The notes beneath the pieces were generated by a model. It was not told the origin of the DNA and made no database searches. It worked only from the letters and a program-made list of their open reading frames with translations. DNA of 64,000 nucleotides from Escallonia rubra (taxonomy: Eukaryota; Streptophyta; Magnoliopsida; Escalloniales; Escalloniaceae): NCBI GenBank assembly GCA_033065855.1, contig JAVXUO010001946.1, positions 80,158-144,157 of the forward strand, given 5' to 3'. Shown piece by piece: positions 34,446 to 46,998 of the stretch. Both the position numbers and the translations under genes were made by a program. Within the stretch, counting starts at the first letter, position 1; every line of letters begins with the position of its first letter.

Positions 34446-35346
34446 GATTGGAATATTTAGGGTACTGTGTATGCTTATTCTTTTTTTGGTGTCAGTAGTC
34501 TAATATTGGAAGGCGTGGGTCGCTTGGGTGACAAGTAACAAGTCAGATCTGGGTGTTTTTGGACTCCTATGACGATATTACCCTTCTGAGCTGGAGATGC
34601 TCGCGGATATATTACCATCTTTTGACAATTCCACAATTCGAAACAGCGGAGTTGCACTGTAATTGTTGTCAAATTGATTTAATCCATACAAGTCGCGGCA
34701 CACACGCGATATATGTGTCACTTATTCATTGTAAAAGTCGTAAAGGATTTATTTAAGCGTTATTTGATCCAAGTTAAAAAAAAAAGTAGATAAAACATTA
34801 CGGAGCCCAAAAAAATTTATTTTAATTTACATATCAAACCTAAAGACTTTTAAATAAGTAACAATAAAGATTATGTAAATAAACAATTAGACTCTATTTC
34901 TTCTTCACTACATCTTCTAATTGTTGTCCTGAAGCGTTAGCCATGGCCCTGCATAATATGGTATACGCATCACGACGTTACTACCTTACTAACATATAAA
35001 AGTTTTAATTTTGACAAAAAAAATGTTTTCTACCTAGTCAAAGAACGACATATTATTTTATATTCAGCAATGTGCATCTTCTTTTTCCGCAAGTACTTTA
35101 TTAAAAAAATAACAAAAAGTAGAGCGATAGTGAATTTGATTTTGTAAAGAACAACGGCTAAGATTAGAAAAACGTATTACAATGACAAGTGGAGTGTAAT
35201 TACCACTCCTACATCTTTGCTTCTTCCTTTCGTACATTAGTGACACTTAAAGTTCTGGTAATATTTTAATGGTAGCAAAGCCAAGTATTTGCAAAGCTAA
35301 ATGTTTAATTTGGAGCCGACATGTCCTGTTACTTAAGTCAATTTAC
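34446..35346. other. intergenic, nothing recognised
   Basis: AT-rich with only short frames. No repeat or RNA gene supported. Confidence 0.45.
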
Positions 35347-36641
35347 GGGATTAATTTTACGCTACACCCCATACTTAGGGGTCAGTTGCACCTAGCACCC
35401 CGTGGTTTCAATTTTGGCACCCAGCACCAAAAATTTGAAAATATTGGTATCCGGTACCAATTGACGGTCAAAATGCCTTTTGACCACACGCATGTTAGTT
35501 TTTAAAGGGTAAAATGGTCATTTTGGCTACTGTGTCCAAGATGGCATCCTATGTATCTCATTTTTATGTACCTCTCCAACAGATTCTGCATATACTCTCT
35601 CTCTCTCTCTCCACACAAAAAGAGATATAATTCTCGGTATTGCTCCTTTCTCTGCATTCCCTACCTCCACCTCTATCTTTTGTGCATATTGTTATTCAAC
35701 TACATGAACAACATTGCTCCTTTCTCTGTGCGTGTTTTCAATGTGAGTGATATGGAGAGAGATTTTCAACCGATCAGCGCCGATTTTGCCGCCGACATCG
35801 ATCCTTTCATCAACGGCATGAACTCCACCATTCCCTTTCCATTCCTTGCTAACTCTAACTCATCAGTACAATACTCTACAAACTTCACCGGAATTCACAC
35901 ACCAAGCCCTGTTGACTGCAGATCTGATCTCGTGCGCCCTCTAGTGCAATAATCTCGCGGCGAATCAGTTTCACACATTGTTACACTTCCCAAATCCCCG
36001 ATTCTCCCACTTCATAAAACCCCAATCCTACCACTCCCAAAATCATCAAAACTGCACTGCCCAAACCCATCAATCCTTCACTCAGTCAGTCAACCGCAAT
36101 CCCGCAATTAGTCAACCACAATCCCACAACCCCACACCCTACAAAGCGACAAGATGCCTTCAAAGCCCAATCTCAATTAAAGCGGAAAGCATTCGGGTAA
36201 AGGATCCAGAAAATTTGGTGTTGGTGAAGAGACATAAATTAAGAGAAAGAGAAGCTTCTTTTTCTGTGTGTAATGGCCGCGTGAGATCAGGAGGTGGTGT
36301 GTGTGTGTGTTTGCGTGCGTGTGGAAGAAGCTTATATGAGTTGCATTTACGAGAGAGAGAGAGAGAGGTGTCATTATACGTATGAGAGAGAGACCGGAAA
36401 GAGATAGAGAGACTGTGTGTGCATAATTGGTGTTGACTAGAATGACACATAGATTTAATAGCTAAAAAGACACATTTATCCTTAAGAAACTAACAGCCGT
36501 TTAGTCAAAGCCCATCTTGACAGTCAATTGGTACCGGATATCAATATTTTTAAAATTTTGGTGCTGGGTGCCAAAATTGAAACCATGGGGTGTTGGGTGC
36601 AACTGACCTCTAAGTATGGGGTGTAGCGTAAAATTAATCCC
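35347..36641. mobile_element. Mutator-like (MULE-type) element with TIRs over 100 bp
   Basis: The left arm starts GGGATTAATTTTACGCTACA, and the reversed right arm starts identically and stays about 90% alike for roughly 118 bp (shared tggtttcaattttggcaccc and ccggtaccaattgac). Flanks share aatttac directly (35340-35346 and 36642-36648), extendable to 9 bp with one mismatch, in the MULE range. The interior has (CT)n and (GA)n tracts near the ends and a 133-codon frame at 35551-35952 with no transposase motif, so the element is non-autonomous and may hold a gene fragment. Confidence 0.8.
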
Positions 36642-36648
36642 AATTTAC

Positions 36649-37269
36649 GAGAACATGGATTTTATTTGTTTATAGTTAGTTTCTTAGTTGTAAGTCATTG
36701 TTCTCTTCCAAAACATGTTCTACTTCTTGCAAAGTAACTTCAACGTTAACTTTTTTTCTCATGGACACACAGTATTTTCTTTACTCCCTTTTGCCAGTGA
36801 CAAAAATATGTTAAAGACATTTTGGCGACACCAATTGGGCATTTTCGTCTTTCCTTTTTCCCAAATTTCTCTCTCAGCTCTGCATTTCTTAATGTTTAAT
36901 CATTGCTAACAGGAATAGTAAATGATTATGTAAAATGCCATTAAAAATATCCTACCAAAGCAAAAACAACACTTGTTGCTATAAATTGCCATTAAATAAA
37001 AACCATGGTTAAAATAAAAGGATCAGGGTATTAGTCACGTGATCCTCTTTGACAATGTCCTTTTAACACACCTGCAACATTCACGCTTCTGGATATTAGG
37101 CACAACCATGTGATCATCAGTAGCCCAAACTAAATTAATGTTGAACTGGTATTTATCTATTAGTGACAGCCTTTTGAATTCTGCCCTTGACACCCTCCGG
37201 CGACACCTACTCCACCCACTGGCTGCCGCGTATAATAGGCCACCACCACAGTTAGCACGGATTAGGATT
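36649..37269. other. intergenic, nothing recognised
   Basis: No supported feature. Confidence 0.45.
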
Positions 37270-37423
37270 CCCTGTTGTAACCATGGGTTACAGCAGGGGT
37301 GCTGTACCCAGCAATGTGAGAGGGGAAAGAGAGAGAGTAACTATGGTTTGCATCCCCCTGTCTCTCTTCCCCCCTCACATTGCTGAGTACAGCACCCTGC
37401 TGTAACTCATGATTACTGCAGGG
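37270..37423. repeat. foldback of about 154 bp, arms about 65 bp
   Basis: The left arm (ccatgggttacagcaggg, gctgtacccagcaatgtgag) pairs with the right arm (ctcacattgctgagtacagc, ccctgctgtaactcatg) with few mismatches and a loop of about 22 nt. It is either a miniature inverted-repeat element or a small-RNA-type hairpin. Clear target duplications were not found. Confidence 0.75.
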
Positions 37424-39079
37424 GATCCATATTCAGTTAGCACTCTCCCCAATGGACACTTACCCCCAGCCCAGAAACTCCAAACCGTCACTACCGGCAC
37501 CGGCCAAACTCTTAGGCTCTTCTCGTGGCATACCTAAGACTTCACTTTCCACTACGACTTCGACGAATTCAAACTCTCGGTCAAAAAAATTGCTGCCAAC
37601 TCCTACTCCATCCTCCAAGCAAACGGCCCCAAAGTGACACCGGCGACCGATCTTCGACCCCTCCAAACAATCGGCTCTGAAGTGACGCTGGTGACTGACC
37701 CACCAATGCCATTCGAGCTTCAACCCACCAACAACCAACGACCACCACACTGCGCGCCAATAGCCACCCGCTGCCCGCCGCCACCACGCACCATACCCAC
37801 GACTGTCGCCACGCACCACACTTCGCGGATTGCAGTCCGTAAAGGAAAAGGAGGAAGAGAGAATCATAATTGCAAGAGTACCGATTCAATTGCATTACTC
37901 TTGATTCTAGCTAGATTTTTGAGTTGATAGCTGCCAAATGAACACCAACCACGGAATTTCATCAATATTGACTGAGAATGAAGAGACTGAGAGATTTTGG
38001 GAGAAGAGGCGAGAGTTACCAATAATATGAGAGATAACGGTAAGTAGTTGAAGGATGTGATTAGTGGGCCAAAATATTTATGTTTGTGTCCTTAATTAAT
38101 TATAACATTAAGTTCAAATGATGGAAAATTAAGGAAAACTACTTATTTTGGACAGTTGTCTTCACTAAGATGCGTCTGAATGTAATACCAAAGAGGTGTT
38201 ACACCAAACTAAGTTTTGACTTAATAAGTAGTATAGATTAAATCCACTACTTACTAAGACAATCTTATCCAGATGTAAGATTTGTCTTTCCTACAGTCAA
38301 TAACAATTTCTTTGATTTTACAATTGGTGCTCATGGGCAAAAATATTATGAATCGATATGAATTATATTACGTGTACAAACATAGGTCACTTTACGATGA
38401 AATGACAAATGACTCTTCACGTGCATTTTGAGTTCGCGAGTCAATCTTTTTAGTTATTACTTTTGACAAGTAACCATCTTTATCCATCAATTTGGTACAA
38501 TTGAGTATAATTAGCCATTTTGGACAATTAATTGATAAATTGGTCTATGAAAGAGACACAAATAAAGGTCTTCATTCTCATTCCTTACCATTCTCTTCCT
38601 CAATTCTTCATCACCAACTCAAGCACCACCATTGTTGCACCCACAACCACCCATAACTCGAGCACGACCACCGCCACCATTCTTGAACTACCGCCACACC
38701 ACCAATCACCAACCACCAAACCTACCACCTCATGTTGCCGCCACAACCAGTGAACCAAAAGCCCAAATCTTAACTTAAACCAAACCTGCCCAAATTAACG
38801 GGGGTTGGGGGAAAGAAAGGGGCCTTAGTAGGGTGGAGGGGAAGAGGGGCCATCAATGATGGCTTCTATGATATTTCAAATGGCGCTGACGGGGTGGTGG
38901 TGGGTAAGGGCACAAAAGTGGCAATGGGGTAGTACAAGGAAAACAGGGGAAGGGATAGCAATGGCTTCTAGCATTTCGCTAAGAGAGACGCCCATGGTGG
39001 CAGGGGGCGAGGGATGAGAGGGGACAATGGCGGTGACACGGTTGGGGGGGAAAGGAAGCAGAGGAGGGATGGATGTTGG
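37424..39079. other. intergenic flank of the copia element, no recognised gene
   Basis: Proline/threonine-rich open stretches on both strands around 37450-37930 and 38530-38750 have no recognisable domain. G-rich sequence at 38800-39079 continues after the copia insertion at 49189. Confidence 0.4.
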
Positions 39080-40530
39080 TGTAGGTCCCTAAACACACTG
39101 GGGGAAGGGGGGTGAATAGGTGTTTATAGCTCTAATCAGAGATTTAAAATTTTAGCTAACAAGATAATAGCAATCACAGATCGATACAAAGATTTATACT
39201 GGTTCGACCCCACCTGCCTACGTCTAGCCCCCAAGCACTCCACACAAGGGAGACATACTCGAGCCTTCTACTAATCAGCTAGCTTCGGGTTATAACTCAA
39301 ACCTCTGTACAGATCTAAAACCTCTTTAACATTTCCAACGATTACAAGTGAAATGAAGAATACAATTGAAATACAATTCACATTCCTCGATGAGTAATTA
39401 TTACAATGAAAATAGATGAGCTAAGCTTTTTTAGGTGGGAATATCTGAATCTTAAAGAACTTAACCAAGAAAGTTGTTTTTCAAGATCTCAAACAAAGAA
39501 CTCACTCAAGGAATTGTATAAAGATGTATGAATATGTCGAGGGATACTTTTTGAGAAGAATAAGAGAGATTTTTTAGAGATCAGAAAATTTGAAAATGAA
39601 CTCTCTAAGGGTGTCCCGCTTATACTTGTAAGAATATGACCGTTGAAAAGTCTTTAAAGGGATAACACATTAATTGTTTAAAAGAAATAATTTGAATGAA
39701 TGTTAAAAATCATTCGAAGGAATTCTTTCAAGAAGTGTTAAGTGACCTCTGGAAGATTTGATCGAATGAATGCAAGATTCATTCGAATGAATTTGAGGAG
39801 CAGAGATATTTTGGTGCCACTGAAAGATTCAGTCGAATGAAAAAGCAAAGACTTCGAATGAAAACTAAAAGTGAAGACTTCGAATGAAAACTTTTTCTTC
39901 GAATGAAAACCTTTCTTTTTGAAAGGAAAACAAATTTAAATTCAGACAAACGAGGACGGAAGGGTTAATTCGATCGAAACATGATTCCTTCGGTGCCACC
40001 GAAACATTCAGTCGAATGAAAAGCAAAGACTTCGAATGAAAACCTTTCTTTTTGAAAGAAAAACAAATTTAAATTTAGACAAATGAGGATGGAAGGATTA
40101 ATTCGATCGAAACATGATTCCTTCGAATGAAAACCTTTTCTTCGAATGATAACCTTTCTTTTGGAGAGAAAAACAAATTTAAATGAAGACTGAAGAATTC
40201 CTTCTATTGAAACAAGATTTCCTTCGAATGAAAGCGACTTTAAATCCAGACATATACACTGAAGGATTCCTTCGATCGAAACACGATTTCCTTCGAATGT
40301 TTCTAGCTGAAAACTTCTTGGTTTTGTCCCTTTTGATTTTCTAGTAGATCTTTAAGAAGGCTTAGCTTAAGATTTATTATAATGAAAGAAAAATAAACTT
40401 AGTCTAACTCTAGAGAATTTTCCATGCTATGATTGGTCCTGGAACCATACTTAATAACATTGTTAGATTAATGTTGGAACAGTCATCTTGGAATCATCAA
40501 AATAACGAATCTAGACTTTTAAGGTCAACA
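39080..40530 (-). repeat. 3' LTR of the copia element
   Basis: 1451 bp, ends AAGGTCAACA. It carries many copies of a ttcgaatgaaaacctttc-like motif at 39820-40310. Confidence 0.93.
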
Positions 40531-40707
40531 ATCTCCCCTTTTTTGATAATGACAATTTATTAATCTAACATATCACAACATACTCCCCCTAGAATTAATC
40601 TAATAGCAACTAAAAATAAAATTATGAACTGTTCAGTATTTCCAAAAGAATTTCTACAAAAGTCAGCTCAAAATTCATGTACAATAAACTGTTCTCCCCC
40701 TTTGTCA
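40531..40707 (-). promoter_or_regulatory. polypurine tracts of the copia element
   Basis: AAAAAAGGGGAGAT abuts the 3' LTR, preceded by cattatc. Further tracts CTAGGGGGAGTATG (about 40570-40583) and GACAAAGGGGGAGAAC (about 40692-40707) repeat the motif. Multiple such tracts are characteristic of Sireviruses. Confidence 0.8.
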
Positions 40708-41497
40708 AATCAAAAAGTGGGGAAAGCACCGAAGACAGAAAAACAAAAAGGCTAAAAAAAATCTGGCGACGGCATCCACTCTGGGTAGAAGAAGAAGGAT
40801 CCAGAGGTGGTGGAAGATCAGAGGTAGGTACTTCGACCACACGAGGCGACTGCGGTGATGATGGGGTATAAGGGATGTTCAGATTGAAGAACCACTGCTC
40901 GCCTTGGTTCTGCCGTGGTGGGATGGAAGATGTCAGGATGAGCAACTCAAAAACCATGTGATGTGTCAAAGATCTGATGCGCCAAAAACTGGTTCTGCTC
41001 AGTGAAGATGCACATAGATAATTTGGCTTGGTGACGATTGGCTTGAAGAATAGCTTCATGCTGGCGCTACAGATCCTGTTGCATGCGAGTTAATCGATCT
41101 AAAATTGGCGAGTAGTTGAGGGAAAGGGAGGAAATATTAGAGACAAGATCATTTAAGAAAGTGTGGAATTCAATTGATTGGGTATAAGTTGGTGTGAGGA
41201 GTTCTGGAGGGTAGACAAATGGTGAAGAAGAGTGGTCTAATTGGTTGTGACAGAAGCGGCTAGGGTAGTTCGTGACTCGAGTAAAAGTTATAGGGAGTTA
41301 GATATGCGAAATAACTGGTCTGAGAGAGAAGGGCTGTCAGAAGTAAGGAAATCATCAAAATTTAAGTTGGAAAAATCATTTAGAGGATTCTAAAAGTCTT
41401 CAAAGGACGGAGGCAGCGCCGAAGAACTAGGGTCAGAGGGGTGAGGTGGTAGTAAGGATGAACTTGGTGCAGTGGAGGAAGTGGGCGCATGAGGTGA

Positions 41498-42595
41498 CTA
41501 TGGTGGTACTTCCCGCTTAAGAGACAAGGCATGGGTTATGAGGTCAGTTCTAATTGTGAAGCTAGTGTGTCGAAGAGTGACGATGTTGAGGCAATGAGTA
41601 GGAGGAATAGGAATACACTCGGAGATAAAGGTGGAAAGGGGAACTTTGAAGTGAGTAAAGACTTTAGAGAGGAGGAGGCCATAAGGAAGATAAGCAATAT
41701 TTTTAGCTTTGCGGGAAGCCATGTTCATCATCATAACACTTGCAAGATTTAATGGAGAACCGCAAATAAAATGGGTAAGGAGAATAATTTCAAGATAGGT
41801 AAAAGAAGTGTGAGAGCCTGAGTGGCCCGCAAGGTTATAGGTGAGAATTAAGTGCAAAACATGGTGTATAGGTGGAAATTCCGTAAGGACATGTTTTTTG
41901 GCTGAAGGGAGGGACGAATCATTGTACAATGTTTGAACTTGTTCGAGGGGGAAAAGAGTCCACCCTTAGCAACACACAAGGGATGATTGGTTGGTAAACT
42001 CGAGAATTTGGGCTAAGAAGGAGGCAGTGAGACAAATAGTCACACCATTTTATAGGAATCGAGAGTGATGGAAATGGTGGAGTTGTATGACATGCTGGCA
42101 TAGAACATACGTATCAAATAGGGATAGTATTCAGTGGGTGTGGTAAGAAGAGACGTACACCCCATTCAAATAAAGAAAGGTGTGACACCAGGTTGGGTCA
42201 TGAGGTTAAAGATCACAAGGGCGAGCTAGGACGATCTCTTGACTAGCAAAATGAGAGTAGTAGTTAATTTGGTCTTCAATGGTTTCAAATAAGTGAGGTA
42301 AATAATGGATTTCCTTGGGTGATATGTAGGGATAGGTGGGTGGAAGACATGTGGGTAGAGAAACAGAAGATGGTGAGGGAACATTGGTAGCTGGAGAGTT
42401 GTGGATAGCGGTTGAAGGAGAAGGATTGGCAAGAGCGGCGGAGTGAGCAGGTGCAGTAGGAGCAGAGCAACGAGTGCCACGATGAGTGGGGACGGGGAGA
42501 ACCTCAGGCTCACTATAAGTGTCTTCTTGTAGCCTAAGACGACGTCTGAAACATGGGCGGCGCATGGATGGTGCGCCCATGGCAGAAAGAGACAA
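41498..42595 (-). pseudogene. env-like / plant transposon protein domain of the Sirevirus
   Basis: Between pol and the 3' LTR, minus frames begin with an arginine- and proline-rich leader (42595-42206) and continue, with stops, as NGVTICLTASFLAQILEF and a helical C-terminal part (41929-41498). The layout and the NG(x)ICLT(x)5AQIL motif fit the env-like ORF of Sireviruses, now often called the putative plant transposon protein domain. Function is unknown even in intact elements. Multiple stops make this copy a pseudogene. Confidence 0.55.
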
Positions 42596-43031
42596 GAAAA
42601 AACGATAAAAGTGGTGAAAAGATGAACGAATTTAGTGAAAAAGACATAGACACTGTAAAAAGTAAACAATGAAAAACTGATAGGGGTATAAACAGTCAAG
42701 AGCTTCCATTCGAATGAAAACCAAGATTCATTCGAAGGAAAGAGTCAGTTCACAAAAAGACAGTGAATTTGTTGAGTTTCATTCGAATGGAACTTGGATT
42801 CGATCGAAGGAAAACTTCAGTTGAAAGAAGCTAAAAGTTGAAGGGTTCATTCGAATGAAAACTTTACATTTGACCGAAAAACTTTCATTCAAAGGGAAGT
42901 TGATTTCCTTTGACTGAAAAGATCAGTTTGTGCTCAATCAGAATTTGTTCAACTAAATTCGCATCCAGTCGACCGAAAGGGGCAGAAAAATGTGTTTGAG
43001 CTAAAGGGTTTAGTAAAAAATGAAACGACAT

Positions 43032-43313
43032 CTAGCTAAGATCGCACATTCCTAAGCGGTGGCGGAGGGAACAAAAACTTGCTTCAACTAAGCATTTTGT
43101 AAAGATGTCTACAGGCTGATCTCCTGAGCGTACTTTCTTGAATTCTATCAATAATTTCTGAACATTGTCTCTAAAAAAATGGTGACAGATATCGATATGC
43201 TTCGTGCGAGAGTGTTGAACATGATTTTTACTACTATCGATGGCACTACTACTATCGCACATGATAGGTATATTATCTAAAGGAACACCAAAATCCCATA
43301 AGGTTTGGCCCAT
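43032..43313 (-). pseudogene. copia RNase H remnant
   Basis: CDSSSAIDSSKNHVQHSRTK and HIDICHHFFRD are the conserved copia RNase H tail, followed by the DIFTKCLVEASF ending. It is in a separate frame from the reverse transcriptase. Confidence 0.88.
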
Positions 43314-43500
43314 CCAAAGAACTTGAGCACAACAACTACCGGCTGCAACATATTATGCTTCGACTGTGGAAAGCGCTATAGATGTATGTTTCTTAGTATG
43401 CCATGATACAAGAGATTCACCAAGGAATTGGTAATTGTCGCTGGTGCTTTTTCGATCAACTAGACATCCAGCATAATCGGAATCAGAAAACCCGACTAAA

Positions 43501-44121
43501 TCAAAAGAAGAGTTGCGCGGATACCAAATTTATAGTCCCAGATAAGTGTTTAAATATGCGTTTGACTGCGGTAAGATGGGATTCTTTGGGACAAGCTTGA
43601 AAACGGGCACATATACATACGTTAAACATAATATTAGGCCTAGAAGCGGTAAGATACATCAAACTACCGATCATGCCATGATAGAGTTTGTGATCAACAT
43701 CTTTACCATTTTCATCTTTAACAAGACTTAAACTAGGAGAGATAGGAGTACCTCTAGGTTTAGCGTTATCGATACGAAACCTTTTCAAAAGTTCACGCGT
43801 GTACTTTGACTGATTTATGAAGATTCCTTCTTTTGATTGATTGATTTGGAGGCTAAGGAAGAATGTGAGTTCTCCCATCATATTCATCTCAAATTCCCTG
43901 TGCGTATTTTCGGCAAACTCTTGGCACAGATCATCGTTAGTGGCTCCAAAAATGATATTGTCAACATAGATTTGGACAATAAGAATATGTGAATTTCTAG
44001 ATTTGGTAAAGAGAGTGGTATCAACTTTGCCATGAGAGAATCTATGATCAATAAGAAAGTTGCTGAGACGATTGTACCAAGCTCGAGGAGCTTGTTTAAT
44101 GCCATACAAAGCCTTTCTCAA
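43501..44121 (-). pseudogene. copia reverse transcriptase, catalytic motif altered
   Basis: Starts inside the RVT_2 domain with KALYGIKQAPRAWYNRL. The catalytic YVDD is YVDN (YVDNIIFGATN), and MIGSLMYLTASRPNIMF follows. The N-terminal part of the domain lies upstream in other frames (44150-44500). Loss of the second aspartate would abolish polymerase activity. Confidence 0.9.
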
Positions 44122-44687
44122 TTTGAAAACATGATTGGGGTACTTTCATTTTCAAAATTGGGAGGTGTTTTAACAAACACTTCCTCCTGAATGACCCTAT
44201 TCAAGAAGGATTTTTCAAATCCATTTGATAAAGTTTAAAATTCATATGACATGAAAATGCTAAAAGCATTCGGATAGCTTCTAGTCGAGCAACAGGGGCA
44301 AAGGTTTCATCAAAATCAACTCCTTCAACTTGATTATATCCTTGGGCTACTAATCTAACCTTGTTTCGAACAATATGGCTATCTTCATCAAGTTTGTTTT
44401 GAAAAACTCACTTGGTGCTGATAACCTTTTGTTGAACCGGAGGTGGGACTAGAGTCCAAACATTACTTCTTTCAAATTGATTTAATTCTTCTTGCACGTC
44501 AAGGATCTACCCGTCATCTTTAAGAGCCTCATGAATATTTTTAGGCTCAATTTGAGAAAGAAAAGCAAAATCAGCACATAAAATATTTACAGAAGATCGA
44601 GTAGTTACCCCACGTTCAACATTACCAATTACTTGCTCACTTGAGTGATTAGAAGAGTATCTGCAGCTCTTTGAAAGAGGTTGAGTT

Positions 44688-44960
44688 TCAATATTTGCAT
44701 TTTCGGGTGCTTGAGTTGTCCACTTCATTTGTTGAAATATCTAATTTATTGAAGTTGAGGGGAAGATTCTCGTTGTTATCATCTACGTGTTTGCTTGGAT
44801 TTTCAATACTAGATTCTTCAAATACAGCATGCATTGATTCTTCAATAGCAAGAGTCATACCATTATAAACTCTATATGCTCTACTCTTTATGGAATAGCC
44901 AAGGAAGATACCCTCGTCAGATTGTGCATCAAACTTACCCAAGTTCACATGACTATTCAT
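44688..44960 (-). pseudogene. copia integrase C-terminal region
   Basis: KFDAQSDEGIFLGYSIKSRAYRVYN is the conserved copia integrase tail. It is in a different frame from the core, so a frameshift separates them. Confidence 0.85.
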
Positions 44961-45008
44961 AATAAAATATTTGCAACCGAAAACTTTGAAGTAATCAATT
45001 TTTTATCT

Positions 45009-45305
45009 TCAATTAGAGAAAATTTCGTAAGGAGTTTTGTTAAGAATGGGTCTAATGAGAATCCTATTCAACACATAACAACAAGTGCTGACAGCTTCAG
45101 CCCAAAAATATTTTGGCAAAGATTTTTCGTGAAGTAATGCTGTAGCCATCTCTTGAAGAGTACGATATTTTCTCTGTACTATCCCATTTTGTTGGGGAGT
45201 CCGAGGAGCAGAAAATTCATGAGCAATGCCATTTTGATCACAGAAGGGAAAAAAATCCTTTTCAAACTCGGCACCATGATCGCTTCTAATTTTCACAAGT
45301 TTCAA
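45009..45305 (-). pseudogene. copia integrase core, catalytic Glu replaced
   Basis: IRSDHGAEFE carries the second acidic residue of the DDE triad. The usual NGxVERKNRTL appears as NGIVQRKYRTL, so the catalytic glutamate is changed to glutamine. PKYFWAEAVSTCCYVLNR closes the core domain. Inactive. Confidence 0.88.
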
Positions 45306-45547
45306 CTCCTTTTTATTTTTGAAAAGCTTTACGAGGTTGAAGAATTTTTCAAAGGCTTCATCCTTATGAGTTAAAAATAAAACCCAGGTGTATCTAGAAA
45401 AATCGTCAACAATGACAAATGCATAAAAAATTTCACCAAGGCTAGCATGACTTGTAGGGCCAAAAAAAATCTAATTGAAGGAGTTGAAGAGGATGGAAGG
45501 TAGAAAAAAAAATTGGCATGAAAAGAGATTTTTGATTGTTTGTCATA

Positions 45548-45892
45548 TTAACAAGCATCACAAACCTTGTCCTTGATAAATCTCAACTTTGGTAAGCCTT
45601 TAACAAGTTCTTTCGAGACTAATTTTTTGATTAAGTCTGTATGCACATGACGTGATCTACGATGCCATAACCAATTATTGTTTTGTTTGACAGAAAGGCA
45701 AATATCTCGAGAAGAATCAAACCCATCAAATGAAAGTGTATAGATGTTATCGCCTTTCTTACCAACCAAAGTACCTCTGTTTGAGGCATGGCAATTCAGA
45801 CAGTGATCACCTTCAATACATATTTTATGTCCACTATCGATTAGTTGACGAATGCTAATCAAATTGAATTTCAAGCCATCAACAAAAGACAC
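45548..45892 (-). pseudogene. copia GAG-pre-integrase segment
   Basis: A frame of 114 codons with NLISIRQLIDSG, then WLWHRRSRHVHTDLIKKL and VCDAC: the protease-to-integrase linker and the H/C zinc-binding part of the integrase N-terminus. It ends at a stop, so pol is not continuous. Confidence 0.88.
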
Positions 45893-46908
45893 ATTATCAA
45901 TAGAAATCGAACCGTTACCAATTTTACCTTTAATTATGATTTTTTTTCATTTGAATTGTCTCCGAAGGTAACTAGGCCACCATCTTTGGAGTGATATGTG
46001 AGAATAACGAACGATCACCTATCATGTGCCTTGAGCATCCACTGTCGAGGATCTATTTGTTTTGATCCACTTTCGCTTTCATGCATATCTATAATATATA
46101 GATTTTGGTTTTGATCCTTTAGGTACCCATACTTTCTTGGGTCCTGGAGATTAGGTAAACGAGATTTCGGCGCCCAAATTTGCTTCTTCCTACTATCGAT
46201 AGAAATAGATTGTTGACTTCTACTAACTTTATGTGGACAATTTTTCATTAAGTGCCCTTTCTTATTGCAAGCTGTACAAACTGTGAACGGTGAGCAAGAA
46301 GCTAGATTTTTGCCAAAGAAAATTTTGTAATCCTTCTGCTTCTTAGAGGGATCATAGTCAATCCCACTTTTTTCAAAAACACACATTTGTCTTCCCAAAA
46401 TTATATCCAAGTTCTCTCTTCCTTGCGTAAACTTTGAAAGAGTGAAATTCAGATCTTCGATTTCCTTTTCTAATTTCCTCTTTTGAATAAAAAAAAATCC
46501 AATTGGGATTTTAAAAGCTCATTTTCAACAGGGGTTTTGCATATTTGAAAGATTGGATTTCAAAAGACAAATCAGAGTTTTTCTTTTCAAAAGCAATCTG
46601 ATCATTTTTCAAAGAAGTATTTTTCGTTGATATAAAACTCAATCTTTTCATATAGCTCTTCCTTCTCACTAGTCAAATCTTCATGGCTTTATCTTAATTT
46701 GATGAAGGCTTATTCAAGTTTATCATAATCAAGATTGGTAGATGGAATTACCTTATCTGATTGACCATCCTTAGCCAAGAAGCACATTTGAGCTACATCG
46801 TCATTTTCGCTCTTCTCCTCATCAATTTCACCGGAGTCATCCTAAGTGAGTAGAGCCTTTTTGGATTTGAACTTCTTCTCTTTGGTGTCTCTGCTACTGC
46901 TACTTGTC

Positions 46909-46976
46909 CACTTGTTCTTGAGCTGCGGACAGTATTTCTTGATGTGTCTAATTTTGCCACATGCATAACAAGCATC
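46909..46976 (-). pseudogene. copia gag zinc knuckle
   Basis: The minus strand encodes CYACGKIRHIKKYC, a CX2CX4HX4C knuckle that binds RNA. A second knuckle (CTACNKKGHLMKNC) sits at about 46230-46275 in a separate frame. Confidence 0.7.
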
Positions 46977-46998
46977 AGGATTTTCCCTTGAACTCCAA

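Noticed and set aside
37452..37927. Protein-coding gene in overlapping plus and minus frames
   Set aside because: No recognisable domain, several frames are open at once, and stops interrupt the best plus frame.
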